DNA from: Gardnerella vaginalis
Lineage (GTDB): Bacteria > Actinomycetota > Actinomycetes > Actinomycetales > Bifidobacteriaceae
DNA: 64,000 nucleotides
Assembly: GCF_040427915.1 (NCBI RefSeq)
Contig: NZ_JBETXJ010000002.1
Coordinates: 806,001 to 870,000, forward strand
Direction: 5' to 3'
Part shown: positions 8,712-18,971 of the stretch, piece by piece
How positions within the stretch are numbered: the stretch's first letter is position 1
Layout of the letters: every line of letters begins with the position of its first letter
The notes under the pieces: generated by a model
Seen by the model: only the letters and a program-made list of their open reading frames with translations
The model's database searches: none
What the model was told of the DNA's origin: nothing
Program-made: the position numbers and the translations under genes

Positions 8712-11700
8712 ATGAGAAGTATTTGGACGGTTTTGCTAAGTGTTATCGTCTGGATAGGACGTTTAGCTCAGCAGGCGACTAAGGCTGCTCTTATTTTCCT
8801 GATTTCGGTGGCGATGTGGCTGCCGATGTGCCTAACTGCAAACACTGCTGTAGCTGCTGAAAGTAACACTGCTGAGACTGTAGCTAGCTCTGGTAATTCT
8901 GGCAATTCTGGCAAAAAGGCTGATGCTGGTAAGTCTGGCGATAAAGCTAAGTCTGCTAATAAATCTAATGCTGCTGGTAATCCTAATGCCAATGCTGGTG
9001 CCGATAATGCTGGTGCCGATAATGCCAATATTTCTGCGCCATCGCAACCTCCAGTTTTTGTCGATGGACAAAGCAATGCGTTTGCAAAGATGCAAATGCA
9101 AAATGGTGTAAATAATAATCTTGCTAACAGCGTCGCTAAGGGTGATGGGTCTGTCAAAGGACTTATTGATAGTGCTATGATGAGCGCTGCCAAAGGTATG
9201 GCTTTGCAAAGCGGAGCTGATGGAGATTTTGCCAATACTGATCGCGCTAGCAACACTGATCGTGCAAGCAACAATAATCGTGATAGTAATCGCAATAGCA
9301 AAATGGAGTTCCGCCCAGGTTGTTATAGACAATACTCACGTTCCGAATGCATTACTGATGACGGCGATGAAATGGGGCATCGCGCATCTAATGGTGCTGA
9401 TATGGAACGCGGACAAAATCCTTGGAGTACTGTATATAGCAATTTTGCTAGTCCTCAAGGTCGTTACACTGAAAATGATCCAAACTTTACTCCGTATCCG
9501 CGCGGAACGTATTTACAAAAACGTCTTCGTAATTTGCCGTATGATGCAGGCAGAAACGGTGTTGATCCTTTGGCTTTTAATCAGCTTGATGATGTTCACG
9601 ATTACATTTTTATGAAGCGTACTCCTAAACGCGATGGCAAAGGATACATCTGGGATGTGCTCGTCAACATGGGTGCGCGTATTCATGGTGCTGCTAATGC
9701 TTTAACATATTTCGTTGTTCCTAAAGATCAGAGACTCGATGAAAGTAACGGTCAGTATGACCAGTATGTAGAGCGCTTGCATTTTGATGCAACTAATCGC
9801 ACTTGCTCAAAAGATTGGGTTAATCCTAACGGTTTTTGCCTTGATAAAGGTGTTCTAAGAGCTCCGCTTAGTAATGGTGAAACTCTTGATAAAGCTTGGT
9901 ATCGCCTTAAAAATAATACTGTTATTAGTGATGCAGCTGTTTATAATGGCGGAACTCAAAGCAATAATGAAAATAAAAATAGGGGTCTTGGCTTATGCCA
10001 TACTGGTTATGGCTTTGATTGCTATCACAGTACTAACTATGGTTTCCCAAGCGATGGAGAACATCTTACTGGTACTCGTCTTCCTCCTGATGGTAGACAG
10101 CGATTCAACCAAACGTATATTGATTTGATTGATCATTTGTATCTTGAAATGCGCGGACCAGATAGTCCAGAAAGATCAAAAATATTTACGTTGACTAATA
10201 ACATTGAAAATAATCAAACATCACCTTATAGTTACCATATTCATTATACGACTTCAGATAATGGAAAATATGGAGCTTTGAGTACATCGTATTATGGTGC
10301 AGGAACTTATTATGGTGATAAGTGGGGTGGTCCAGCAACTAGATATGGTCGTTCTGATCCATATGGTCGTTCTAAACCATATTCACTCTGGCAATGGCGC
10401 GGTGGTAAAGGCCATACTGATTACGAGTACACGACTTTGTACCAACAGTGGTACGGTATACCAAATCTAGTTGATATGCGAGTGCCGCATTTCCAGTTCC
10501 TTCGCGGTACTCATTTAGGACCTTTAACAAGCAATAATGGTCAATTATTAGCTCATACTAATAATATTGGCGTTACAAGCTTACTTTTCTACCCTTCACA
10601 GCAAAGAGTGTGCGATAAAGCTGATGAATCTCAGTGCAACGGTCAAGTGTGGGCAAAGGGTCAGATTTCACTTTCTCCAAAATACAATTCCGCAGATAAC
10701 AAGTATGCGCGAGGAAACCGTTGGTGGAGAATCCCATTAGATCCAAACACTAATATCAATACTCAAGATTCTTCTTTCGGCTCTCACCAGATGACAGTAA
10801 AATATTGGAACGATAAACTTCAAATGGGCTCGAGTATGCCTTTTAAGTACGACATTATTGGTCAAGCGGACGTGTTTAGACCTTTGCAGACTGAAGAATG
10901 GAATGATAAATCTAAGTATCGTTCTCCTAAAACCAGTTTAGGTAAAGCAGAAGATTATGTGAAATACCTTGATAGCAAACTTGGAATTTATGATTTTGCC
11001 ATTGCGTTAAATCCGCGCATATACATGCCTGATGCTCATACTCAGAAGAATATTGACAACTATGATAATTATTCAGATGCAGAGGACTCTGTTTATTACG
11101 GTTCTATTAAAGATGGCAAAATTCCTGGGGATACTCATGGCTTAGAATATCCGCTCAATGATAGTTATTCCGATGGCGGATCCGGAGCAAGCAAAGCTAT
11201 TAAAGATCGCGCAATTTATAGCGTTGAGTGGACTGATAACACAGGTAATGATAAAAAGTCAGACACTTTGCAAGATGCAGAAACAAAGGTTGCTGTAAAA
11301 GTTCCTGTAGTAAACGTAGTAAATCCTTGTAATGGCGATGATGATAAAGCTGCAGATAAATCTGCTGAAAAGTCTGCGCAAGATGATGCTGCTGCAAAAA
11401 ATAAAGACGGTCAAGAGTGTCAATTTAGGCCATTGAACGATACGAAGCGTTATATTTGGAAACTTTATGATGCGCCTAAAGGTAAATCTGTTGATCAAGC
11501 ATTGACTAGTGATGAGAAAGCAAGATATGCACAGCTTGCGAAAAACGACTTCTCAAAGCCAGTAAAAGAAGAGTACGCAACTCCAACTAATACTAATAAC
11601 GAAAATCGCATTATGCTTCAATCTGGCGCGAATCCAGAAGTAAAGCCAGTATACGTATTAGCTAAGTATGCGAAGATTACGTACTGGGATGAGTCTAAGG

Positions 11701-14700
11701 ATGTTTTGCCACTCGTGTTCACACATGTTGATGCTGAGAAGCCGACTATAGACGTGAAAGTGAGCGTTGACGGTGGCGAGCCTCAGTCTGTTCCAGAAAG
11801 CGGATTGAACGTATCTGTTGGTAGCCGTGTTAGATTCTTGGTAACAGGTCATGACGATATGCATGTGCATATGGGTACTAAGGAGAATGTGCCTCATACT
11901 AGTAGCACAGATGTTTTGGAAGCTAGTAAAAAATGGTCTGGCAGTTTTAATAAATATGATCAAAATTCAAAATGTGGTAGCACAGCGTGTGCTAATACTC
12001 TTAAAGATCAATCCGGTTATGTTACTATAAATGATCCTAATGGTTCTCCGGCTGGACGTGATGATGCTCCGTTTAAAGAGTTTACATTCCACGCTTGGGA
12101 TGATGCTGGAAATAATGTTCAGAAAACTGTGAAGTTGAATATTATCGATGGTAATTTTATTGTTCCTAACGTACGTTGGCAAAAGCAGAATGATGGTAAG
12201 TATGTTGGTAAAGTGACGCTTTCTAAAAACGCTACGTCAGTGAAAATGTTGGTAGTGCGAATTTGGGGACGTGGAAAAACTAAGCCTTTTGAAGAAAAAG
12301 ATGGAACTCAAACAGATATTTACAGTACATGTATCGGTCGCTCTGATGTTTGTCAAGGAATAATGCTGAATCGTCAAGACGAAAAACACGATTGGGCACA
12401 GATAAATTCTCAAAATGATACGACTTTCACAAAAATTATGCCATATGAAAAAGAGATTACATTTAATCCAAAAACTGGTGAAATTACTATCCCAGAACAT
12501 TTGGCAGAAATCGGTTCAAGAATTTATGTTGGCATAGGAAGTGGTCCAGGTCAGATTAATACTAGTGACCACGCTGTTTCGCAGCCGCTTCCGCTTGATA
12601 TGAAATGGCCAGACGATGGCATGGTTCAAGTGAGCCCGTATGAGCTGAATCCTTCTGAAAAACAGGGTTTGATAGATAGAATTAAGCAAAAGAATGATCG
12701 TTTGTTTAAATACCGACAAGACGAAATTGGTTGGTCGAAAGATGAAACTAAAACTCTTGGTGGCAAAAACGATAAATATTCTTGTAAAGACGATAAAAAG
12801 CAGTATAAAATCTGCCTTTCTGTAACTCCTGACGGTAAAAATACTGGTCAAAATAAGTCTGGTTCAGAAAAGACTTTTAATGTAGTAAAAGCAACTGGCA
12901 CTGGCCCTGACACTCAAGATGATCAAAAGCAGGAAACTGTGCTTGATCCAAAGCAGAAGAAAATCACGCGATTTGTTAATATTCGTGCAGATTACGATTG
13001 GTCAATTCGTAACGGAGATAAGTTACCGGGTCGAGATAGTGACGATGGTTTTTATTGGTATGGCAGCGATGAATATAGTACGCAATATTTAGTGTACAAA
13101 TTCAACATTAACCAAGGTTCTGGTAAAAATTTCAATACGAATGATGCTTTAAGCTTATTTAAAGGCACAAAGAAAAAATGGCTTAATAGCCAAATACAGC
13201 CTTCATTGTACCAATTGAACACTAATGATGCTAATTCTACTAATAAAGCAACCATAGAAAATCTATGGGGTGGATACAACAGTATGCCTCCGCGTGGTGA
13301 TGGCGGCATCGGTTACGCTCGTAAAGTAAACAATACGCGCGGAGACTGGGTGAACGTTGTTGACTTAGTACAATACAACAGTCTTGGCGGTGGACTCAAT
13401 ATAGATACTAATGGTATTACTGATAAAAACAGTTTCTTGCAGCCGCAAGGTTATATTATGCCTGGTGGTAAAGAATATAATCAGCAAGCGTCTGGTATAA
13501 ACTTAAGGTCTGTAATTCTTAGTAAAAACTCTGCTGTTCCAGAAAGACGCACTCAGCTCTATATTTTCAACGGTAAACCATGGAAAGATTTGGAAGCTCG
13601 TGACGAAGGCGATAAAAATCAAACTCCAAATGTAATTAACGTGTGGTTTGTGCCTGTAGACAAGAACAAGCCGTGGATTTCAGTAAAAGATCCTAAAGAT
13701 GCTAATAAGAAGCTTCTTGGCGAGTGCAATCCTACTAAAGATAAGGCTGATTCTTGCGGAACTCCTACTACTATTGATATGAACAAGACTGATATTACAA
13801 AGCAGTCGGGCTTATTCAACGTAGTAGATTTGCTTGGAATGGATGATGATTTTAATGTGGCAAATCCTGATACGCATGTAAGCAACGCTTTGAAGAATAC
13901 GCTGAGCATAGATATTGAAGCAGACGGTGTAACAGATCCAAAGACTAAAAAAGCTCCTCATATAAGATTTGTTACAGATGGCAATATCAACAAGGAACTG
14001 TTGCGCGGATTTATAGAAAAATGGCGTGGGAATGATGCTACAAAGTCTCCAACCTTCAAGATGATTGCTCAAGTAACTGACGATTCTGGAAATAAGAGTA
14101 ATGAGGCAGTAGTAGGCAAATTTAAGTTCACTTGGACTGTAGCTAAAGCTCCAGTTGTGCGAGCATATGATGGTCATCATTATGGTGATTCATCTTCCTC
14201 TAAAGTCTGGCTTCACGATTGGGAAGGTGCTGTTGCGGATAAGTACTACAATGCTGTGTCTGTTGTTGCAGGGGAAAATGCGACTCGACTAGTAGTGTAT
14301 TTCACTCGCGCAGAAAAAGCAAAACTCGCTAGTTTACAATCTAGCAATAATCTGATGTCTAGCTTGGGTGCACAGGATAACTTGAGTAGTAATAATGCTA
14401 CTTCTGCAAGTGATGCCGATACGAGCGAAGCATTAGCATTATGCAGAACTAAATCAACGGATAACTGGCAAGTCTGCGAAGGCTATAAGCTACCTCAAGG
14501 CGTTGTGTTGAATTCTAAAGACGAAGGAAAGAATAATTCTGCAATAATATTTAATGCTGGATTCCTGGCTCCTGGAAGCGTAGTGCGCGCAAGGGATCGA
14601 GCTGGTTCTTATGGGCCTTGGTCAGATATGCCTGGCGTTAAGTCAGGAAATTTGGATGAGTTATCGAATAACACAAACTCATCTCAATCAGGCGGTAGTG

Positions 14701-16760
14701 AGAATCCAACTCATGCAAGTAGCGCTGTAGATAGCGCTCAAACAGGTGGCACCGAGTCAAATGCGTTAAAAGAAGAAGACATGCGCAACGTGCTATCTGC
14801 TGACTCAATGGTTGCGCAACGTAGTAGCGTGTGTAGGCCTGAAACAAAAGCACCAAAAGAGTGGAGTTCGCCTTCAGATTGCGTATTCTTCCCAGTCGTA
14901 GTCAATAAGAAAGTAGTACAAGTGCATCCATTGCTGCTGAATGACTCTGAAAAGCATGCTGTAAATTACGTGCTACGCAATGGCAATTCCGGCGGCAAAT
15001 GGCTTGGTTTTGGAGATGCTGACCGTCTTATAAGCGTGGATGATGATGATACGCTTTCTGCAAACCAGTCAGAAGTTGCTTGGAAGCGTGGGGAATATAC
15101 TGCTCCGAGTGAGCAGAAAGATAAACGCAATAATTACTCTAACGCAGTAGGTAGCGAGCAGGATTCGTTTATTCTTTTGCGCGGATGGCGTAGGCGAAAT
15201 GTAACGCCAGAGCCAAGATATAATATTGTAACTCGATTCGCTAGGTTGCGAAGTGTTGGTAAAGATGCTGCTGACTCTGCCGACTACAAGATTACTTGGG
15301 ATAAGAAGAAGCCATATATTGGCGAACGCTCTAATGACCCAGGATTTGAGCTGGTTGGCGAGCCTGGTCATCAATCGCTTGTGTATCGTTATAACGCGAG
15401 TACGAAGGGCAGTCAAATCAACTTAAACCAATTGCAGAATGCTCTCACTCTTAAGCCGAATATTCCAAACAGCATGAGTGAAGATGAGTTTAAGAAGATT
15501 CAACCATCTTTGCGTGTTGTAAGCGGCGCGGATAAGGAAAATGGCGAAGGTAGTAAGTCTATTACAGTGCCGCTCGCTGACAACAAAACTAGGGTAGATC
15601 AATTCGGTCATGATGATGGTTCCTACTTCTTCACGCTTAACGATGAGTATATCAATATACCTGATTTAGTATTAGGTAATGGAAACTATGGTGGCGGTTC
15701 TGGTGTAAAAGTTTCTGGAACAGAAGGCATGGATCACACCACATTGGGTAATAATTATTCGAATATGAGTCCTCAAGATATTACTGTGAACAAATGGTGT
15801 GAGGGTAGCGATACTGCAAATCCAAATTGCAAGACTGTCAATTCCGATTCCTTTAAGCTTACGAAAGTTTTAGGTGGAAATAAGAATATAGAAACTGCAG
15901 ATGATGTAGCTGGAACATCTGAGAAAGCTATTGCTCCAGTCTATGCTTTGTCGCTTTCTAATGGTTGGGCAATGAGAAGCTTAAAGAATACTTATGGCTA
16001 TGATGCGCAAACTCATTTTAAGAATGTTGCTTCTGCAACTTCGCTCATACCAGTATACGTAGTGCCGGTTGATGTAATAAAGCCTAAAGCTGAATCTATA
16101 GGTTCGCTTCAGAAATCGACTATGAGTAAGCCTTACGAGGTTACTGCTAACGATATTAAGTTTACATTTACTGGTAATCCAGACGCTAACGGTAAAGTGG
16201 GCGGCAAAGAGCTGTTAGTAGACGCTAGTGATGATTTTGATTCTCGAGACGTAGTTGAGAAGAATCTTCAAGTATGCGTGCGAAAATTGAACAATCGCGT
16301 GCCTGTTGAAGATAATTGCACGCCTATTTTGAAGCGCGATACCAACGGCAACGCAAGTGTAGACACTGACAAATTGCAGCAGATGCTTGTCACTCATGGC
16401 AATACGGCTGTTTACGCAGTATACGCGCAGACAAAAGATCAGTCAGAAAATGAGAGTGAGCACTATGATGCTGGTAAAGATGATAAGAAAGCAATCATCG
16501 GCTATATTAAGATTACTGGCATCAACGTGTCGCCAATTCCGCTGCCGTTTACTGGTGGAAACGCTGCTATTACGTACACCTTCTTATTCGGCATATTGAT
16601 GGCGCTCTTCATAGCGTCGGGCGCATTCGGTAGGCGCGGATGGTTGGCATCTGTGCTTAGCGGAAACGGCATCAGTGGCGAGCTAACATACAGCAAGCAT
16701 TGCAACGCTTCGGCAGAATCGTTGCGCAATAGCAGACTATTCGACTGGTTTAGTCGCTGA
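8712..16760 (+). CDS. Giant LPFTG-anchored surface protein / putative pilus-associated adhesin
   Basis: A ~2,682-residue secreted wall protein. The ATG at 8712 is chosen because AGGTGG precedes it by 4 nt; an in-frame ATG at 8676 has no ribosome-binding site. It begins MRSIWTVLLSV with a long hydrophobic export segment, then a low-complexity Ala/Asn/Gly/Lys region (residues ~50-130) and a DRASN repeat. The bulk is an Asn/Asp/Lys-rich extracellular region with no domain I can name. The sorting motif LPFTG (~2611) is followed by a membrane helix, FGRRG, and then an extra ~40-residue tail, much longer than usual. It follows pilin and class C sortase, suggesting a pilus tip or co-expressed adhesin. 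Function is inferred from context only. Confidence 0.85.
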   Translation: MRSIWTVLLSVIVWIGRLAQQATKAALIFLISVAMWLPMCLTANTAVAAESNTAETVASSGNSGNSGKKADAGKSGDKAKSANKSNAAGNPNANAGADNAGADNANISAPSQPPVFVDGQSNAFAKMQMQNGVNNNLANSVAKGDGSVKGLIDSAMMSAAKGMALQSGADGDFANTDRASNTDRASNNNRDSNRNSKMEFRPGCYRQYSRSECITDDGDEMGHRASNGADMERGQNPWSTVYSNFASPQGRYTENDPNFTPYPRGTYLQKRLRNLPYDAGRNGVDPLAFNQLDDVHDYIFMKRTPKRDGKGYIWDVLVNMGARIHGAANALTYFVVPKDQRLDESNGQYDQYVERLHFDATNRTCSKDWVNPNGFCLDKGVLRAPLSNGETLDKAWYRLKNNTVISDAAVYNGGTQSNNENKNRGLGLCHTGYGFDCYHSTNYGFPSDGEHLTGTRLPPDGRQRFNQTYIDLIDHLYLEMRGPDSPERSKIFTLTNNIENNQTSPYSYHIHYTTSDNGKYGALSTSYYGAGTYYGDKWGGPATRYGRSDPYGRSKPYSLWQWRGGKGHTDYEYTTLYQQWYGIPNLVDMRVPHFQFLRGTHLGPLTSNNGQLLAHTNNIGVTSLLFYPSQQRVCDKADESQCNGQVWAKGQISLSPKYNSADNKYARGNRWWRIPLDPNTNINTQDSSFGSHQMTVKYWNDKLQMGSSMPFKYDIIGQADVFRPLQTEEWNDKSKYRSPKTSLGKAEDYVKYLDSKLGIYDFAIALNPRIYMPDAHTQKNIDNYDNYSDAEDSVYYGSIKDGKIPGDTHGLEYPLNDSYSDGGSGASKAIKDRAIYSVEWTDNTGNDKKSDTLQDAETKVAVKVPVVNVVNPCNGDDDKAADKSAEKSAQDDAAAKNKDGQECQFRPLNDTKRYIWKLYDAPKGKSVDQALTSDEKARYAQLAKNDFSKPVKEEYATPTNTNNENRIMLQSGANPEVKPVYVLAKYAKITYWDESKDVLPLVFTHVDAEKPTIDVKVSVDGGEPQSVPESGLNVSVGSRVRFLVTGHDDMHVHMGTKENVPHTSSTDVLEASKKWSGSFNKYDQNSKCGSTACANTLKDQSGYVTINDPNGSPAGRDDAPFKEFTFHAWDDAGNNVQKTVKLNIIDGNFIVPNVRWQKQNDGKYVGKVTLSKNATSVKMLVVRIWGRGKTKPFEEKDGTQTDIYSTCIGRSDVCQGIMLNRQDEKHDWAQINSQNDTTFTKIMPYEKEITFNPKTGEITIPEHLAEIGSRIYVGIGSGPGQINTSDHAVSQPLPLDMKWPDDGMVQVSPYELNPSEKQGLIDRIKQKNDRLFKYRQDEIGWSKDETKTLGGKNDKYSCKDDKKQYKICLSVTPDGKNTGQNKSGSEKTFNVVKATGTGPDTQDDQKQETVLDPKQKKITRFVNIRADYDWSIRNGDKLPGRDSDDGFYWYGSDEYSTQYLVYKFNINQGSGKNFNTNDALSLFKGTKKKWLNSQIQPSLYQLNTNDANSTNKATIENLWGGYNSMPPRGDGGIGYARKVNNTRGDWVNVVDLVQYNSLGGGLNIDTNGITDKNSFLQPQGYIMPGGKEYNQQASGINLRSVILSKNSAVPERRTQLYIFNGKPWKDLEARDEGDKNQTPNVINVWFVPVDKNKPWISVKDPKDANKKLLGECNPTKDKADSCGTPTTIDMNKTDITKQSGLFNVVDLLGMDDDFNVANPDTHVSNALKNTLSIDIEADGVTDPKTKKAPHIRFVTDGNINKELLRGFIEKWRGNDATKSPTFKMIAQVTDDSGNKSNEAVVGKFKFTWTVAKAPVVRAYDGHHYGDSSSSKVWLHDWEGAVADKYYNAVSVVAGENATRLVVYFTRAEKAKLASLQSSNNLMSSLGAQDNLSSNNATSASDADTSEALALCRTKSTDNWQVCEGYKLPQGVVLNSKDEGKNNSAIIFNAGFLAPGSVVRARDRAGSYGPWSDMPGVKSGNLDELSNNTNSSQSGGSENPTHASSAVDSAQTGGTESNALKEEDMRNVLSADSMVAQRSSVCRPETKAPKEWSSPSDCVFFPVVVNKKVVQVHPLLLNDSEKHAVNYVLRNGNSGGKWLGFGDADRLISVDDDDTLSANQSEVAWKRGEYTAPSEQKDKRNNYSNAVGSEQDSFILLRGWRRRNVTPEPRYNIVTRFARLRSVGKDAADSADYKITWDKKKPYIGERSNDPGFELVGEPGHQSLVYRYNASTKGSQINLNQLQNALTLKPNIPNSMSEDEFKKIQPSLRVVSGADKENGEGSKSITVPLADNKTRVDQFGHDDGSYFFTLNDEYINIPDLVLGNGNYGGGSGVKVSGTEGMDHTTLGNNYSNMSPQDITVNKWCEGSDTANPNCKTVNSDSFKLTKVLGGNKNIETADDVAGTSEKAIAPVYALSLSNGWAMRSLKNTYGYDAQTHFKNVASATSLIPVYVVPVDVIKPKAESIGSLQKSTMSKPYEVTANDIKFTFTGNPDANGKVGGKELLVDASDDFDSRDVVEKNLQVCVRKLNNRVPVEDNCTPILKRDTNGNASVDTDKLQQMLVTHGNTAVYAVYAQTKDQSENESEHYDAGKDDKKAIIGYIKITGINVSPIPLPFTGGNAAITYTFLFGILMALFIASGAFGRRGWLASVLSGNGISGELTYSKHCNASAESLRNSRLFDWFSR

Positions 16761-16844
16761 ATTAGATCAGGCTTGCTTTTGTGAGTGAGTTCTTGCTTCT
16801 GATCTTGCTTTTGTGCGCTAATGTTTGCTTTTTGTTACTTTTAT

Positions 16845-16890
16845 CCCGCGTTTGTTTACGTATCGGGCGATTTTGGGAACAAACGCGGGG
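16845..16890. repeat. Single family-1 palindromic repeat unit
   Basis: CCCGCGTTTGTTT and AACAAACGCGGGG flank a ~20-nt middle containing TCGGGCGATTTTGGG, matching the last-unit type of the 2.8- and 4.8-kb arrays. It lies between the adhesin stop and the TPP riboswitch and could act as a terminator-like hairpin, but no T-run follows. Confidence 0.8.
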
Positions 16891-16929
16891 TGTAGTAAGT
16901 CACAAATAAACGATATAGTCAAATAATGG

Positions 16930-16997
16930 TTCGGGGTGCGTGTAAACGCTGAGATTACACCCGTTGAACCTGATCTAGATAATGCTAGCGAAGGGAA
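16930..16997 (+). promoter_or_regulatory. TPP riboswitch (THI element)
   Basis: The conserved aptamer core is directly visible: GGGGTGCG, then CTGAGATTACACCC, then GTTGAACCTGATCTAGATAA and GCTAGCGAAGGGAA. The final GAAGGGAA is both the 3' side of the aptamer and the Shine-Dalgarno sequence of the ATG at 17002, so thiamine pyrophosphate binding should directly hide the ribosome-binding site. It controls thiD-tenA immediately downstream. Reading frames that start within this element are artefacts. Confidence 0.96.
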
Positions 16998-17001
16998 TAT
17001 C

Positions 17002-18735
17002 ATGACAGAATTGTCACTAGATTCGCATACTAATACATTTAATACAAATCTATCTAATCCATCTAATCAATCTGCAGAAAGCTCATTTTCTACACAGCGC
17101 AAAAACTCATTACCATCGTGTGAAAAACCAGTGATTCCACGAGTGCTTTCCATAGCCGGCACAGACCCAACTGGTGGTGCTGGAATTCAAGCCGACTTAA
17201 AATCAATCATGGCTTCCAATGGTTTCGGCATGTGCGTTACAACAAACTTAGTCGCGCAAAACACATGCGGTGTGCGAGAAGTATATACTCCGCCAACATC
17301 ATTCCTAGTATCTCAACTAGAGGCAGTATTCGACGATGTAAAAGTAGATGCTGTAAAACTAGGAATGTTAGGTGATAAACCCTATATTGATATAGTCGGA
17401 GAATGGCTTGAAAATCATCCAGTTCCTGTAGTCGTGTTAGATCCTGTTATGGTTGCTACATCAGGCGATCGTCTTCTTAAAGAATCTGCAGAAGAATCCT
17501 TACGACTTCTTATAAAAAAAGCAGATATTATTACACCAAACATTCCAGAACTTGCTGTTTTATGCAATAGCGAACCTGCAACGAGTTTTAATCAAGCTTT
17601 AGAACAAGCCAAAATTTTAGCTAGTGAAAATAATGTTATTGTAATCGTTAAAGGTGGACACTTAACAGGAAAAGACGCTGGAAACACCGCCGTATTCCCA
17701 GATGGCACTAATGTGCATGTTCCTTCACGCAGAGTAGACACAAAAACTACACACGGTACAGGATGTTCGCTTTCATCATCATTAGCAACGCGTGTATCCT
17801 TAGCTCTTAAAAACGGCAAAGTGCTTGAAAATCCTGCAACCGTATCAGAAGCATTAACTTGGACAACGCATTGGCTTAACGAATCAATACGCAACGGCGA
17901 AGATTTGCATGTTGGAAAAGGGCATGGTCCAGTAAATCACGCCGCACGACAATATAGGCTTGAACTTGATTCTTCTACAACGCCTTGGGAACATCTAAAA
18001 GACGATAATTTAATTAATCTTGACGGATCAAATCCTGAAACCTGTTATGTTGTGCCAAAAACATTGCCTAGAAAACCTAAAATATGCGCTGCAGGACGCT
18101 GGACTCAAGCTCTTTGGAATGCCACTGCAGACGTTGACTTTAACATTATGAATCTTGATTTTATTAAGTCTTTGGGAGATGGGTCTTTAGACGAGGATTT
18201 GTTTGACTTTTACCTGAATCAGGATGCTGAATATTTGAAACGTTACTCTCGGGCGCTCGCGGCTACTGCTGCTAAAACTCAAGATGATGATGCGCGCGTG
18301 CACTGGTCTTCTAGCGCTGCCGCATGTATTGAAGCAGAAAGCGAATTGCATCGTAGCTGGTTTAAGAAAACAGGTACTGCTATGAAGTCAGCATGTTCTC
18401 CTGCAACTCTTGCCTACGTTAATCATCTTTTAGCTACAACCTTTAGTGAAGATTATGTTGTTGCTGTAGCTGCTATTTTGCCATGCTACTGGCTTTATGA
18501 GGAAGTTGGGCATGTTCTTGTTGAAAAAACTACTCCAGATAATCCTTATAACGATTGGATTTCAATGTATTCGTCGAAAGAGTTTGATGCGAGTGTTAGA
18601 AAAGCGATTGAATGTGTTGAAAAAGCTTTCGAACAAGCTTCACCAAGCCAGCGTATTCTTGCCGTGCAAGCATATATGACGTCTTGTGTGTACGAGTACG
18701 ATTTCTTCAATCAAGCACACCGTTCACTCAGATAG
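17002..18735 (+). CDS. thiD: Bifunctional HMP(-P) kinase / thiaminase II (ThiD-TenA fusion)
   Basis: Thiamine-pyrimidine enzyme: the ThiD half phosphorylates hydroxymethylpyrimidine (phosphate), and the TenA half recovers HMP from degraded thiamine. The start at 17002 follows the riboswitch-embedded GAAGGGAA. After a ~45-residue Ser/Asn-rich leader comes ThiD, with VLSIAGTDPTGGAGIQADLK (substrate loop) and KTTHGTGCSLSSSLA (phosphate-binding anion hole). The TenA domain begins after ~residue 355; it shows LPCYWLYEEVG, containing the catalytic cysteine, and YEYDFFNQAH with the catalytic glutamate, both as in B. subtilis TenA. The length (577 residues) fits a complete two-domain fusion. Regulation by TPP is clear from the leader. 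Confidence 0.94.
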   Translation: MTELSLDSHTNTFNTNLSNPSNQSAESSFSTQRKNSLPSCEKPVIPRVLSIAGTDPTGGAGIQADLKSIMASNGFGMCVTTNLVAQNTCGVREVYTPPTSFLVSQLEAVFDDVKVDAVKLGMLGDKPYIDIVGEWLENHPVPVVVLDPVMVATSGDRLLKESAEESLRLLIKKADIITPNIPELAVLCNSEPATSFNQALEQAKILASENNVIVIVKGGHLTGKDAGNTAVFPDGTNVHVPSRRVDTKTTHGTGCSLSSSLATRVSLALKNGKVLENPATVSEALTWTTHWLNESIRNGEDLHVGKGHGPVNHAARQYRLELDSSTTPWEHLKDDNLINLDGSNPETCYVVPKTLPRKPKICAAGRWTQALWNATADVDFNIMNLDFIKSLGDGSLDEDLFDFYLNQDAEYLKRYSRALAATAAKTQDDDARVHWSSSAAACIEAESELHRSWFKKTGTAMKSACSPATLAYVNHLLATTFSEDYVVAVAAILPCYWLYEEVGHVLVEKTTPDNPYNDWISMYSSKEFDASVRKAIECVEKAFEQASPSQRILAVQAYMTSCVYEYDFFNQAHRSLR

Positions 18736-18797
18736 TTACTCAGTTAGATAGTCACATATCTAATTAATTAGACAGTTATTAGGAATCATTTTCTACT

Positions 18798-18845
18798 ATT
18801 CGTCTGCGATTGGCGTTATCTACAAAAATCGCAGGCGAATTTTTC
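18798..18845 (+). terminator. Terminator after thiD-tenA
   Basis: ATTCGTCTGCGATT pairs with AATCGCAGGCGAAT (one mismatch/wobble in 14) around a ~15-nt loop, and TTTTT follows. Confidence 0.85.
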
Positions 18846-18971
18846 ATATTTTGCTATTCCTAAATCCGAATCAAGTATAGTAAATCTTATTTATGTAAAA
18901 ACGAAATATATGTAAAAACAATAGTCAAAAAACAAAATGCGAATTAAAAATTATTTGAAAGCGAGATAAGA

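Noticed and set aside
8768..9332. Antisense frames opposite the giant adhesin N-terminus
   Set aside because: Low-complexity repeat on the plus strand creates open frames on the other; no start signal.
16936..17001. N-terminal extension of ThiD-TenA
   Set aside because: These bases are the TPP aptamer itself; ATG 17002 follows its Shine-Dalgarno sequence.
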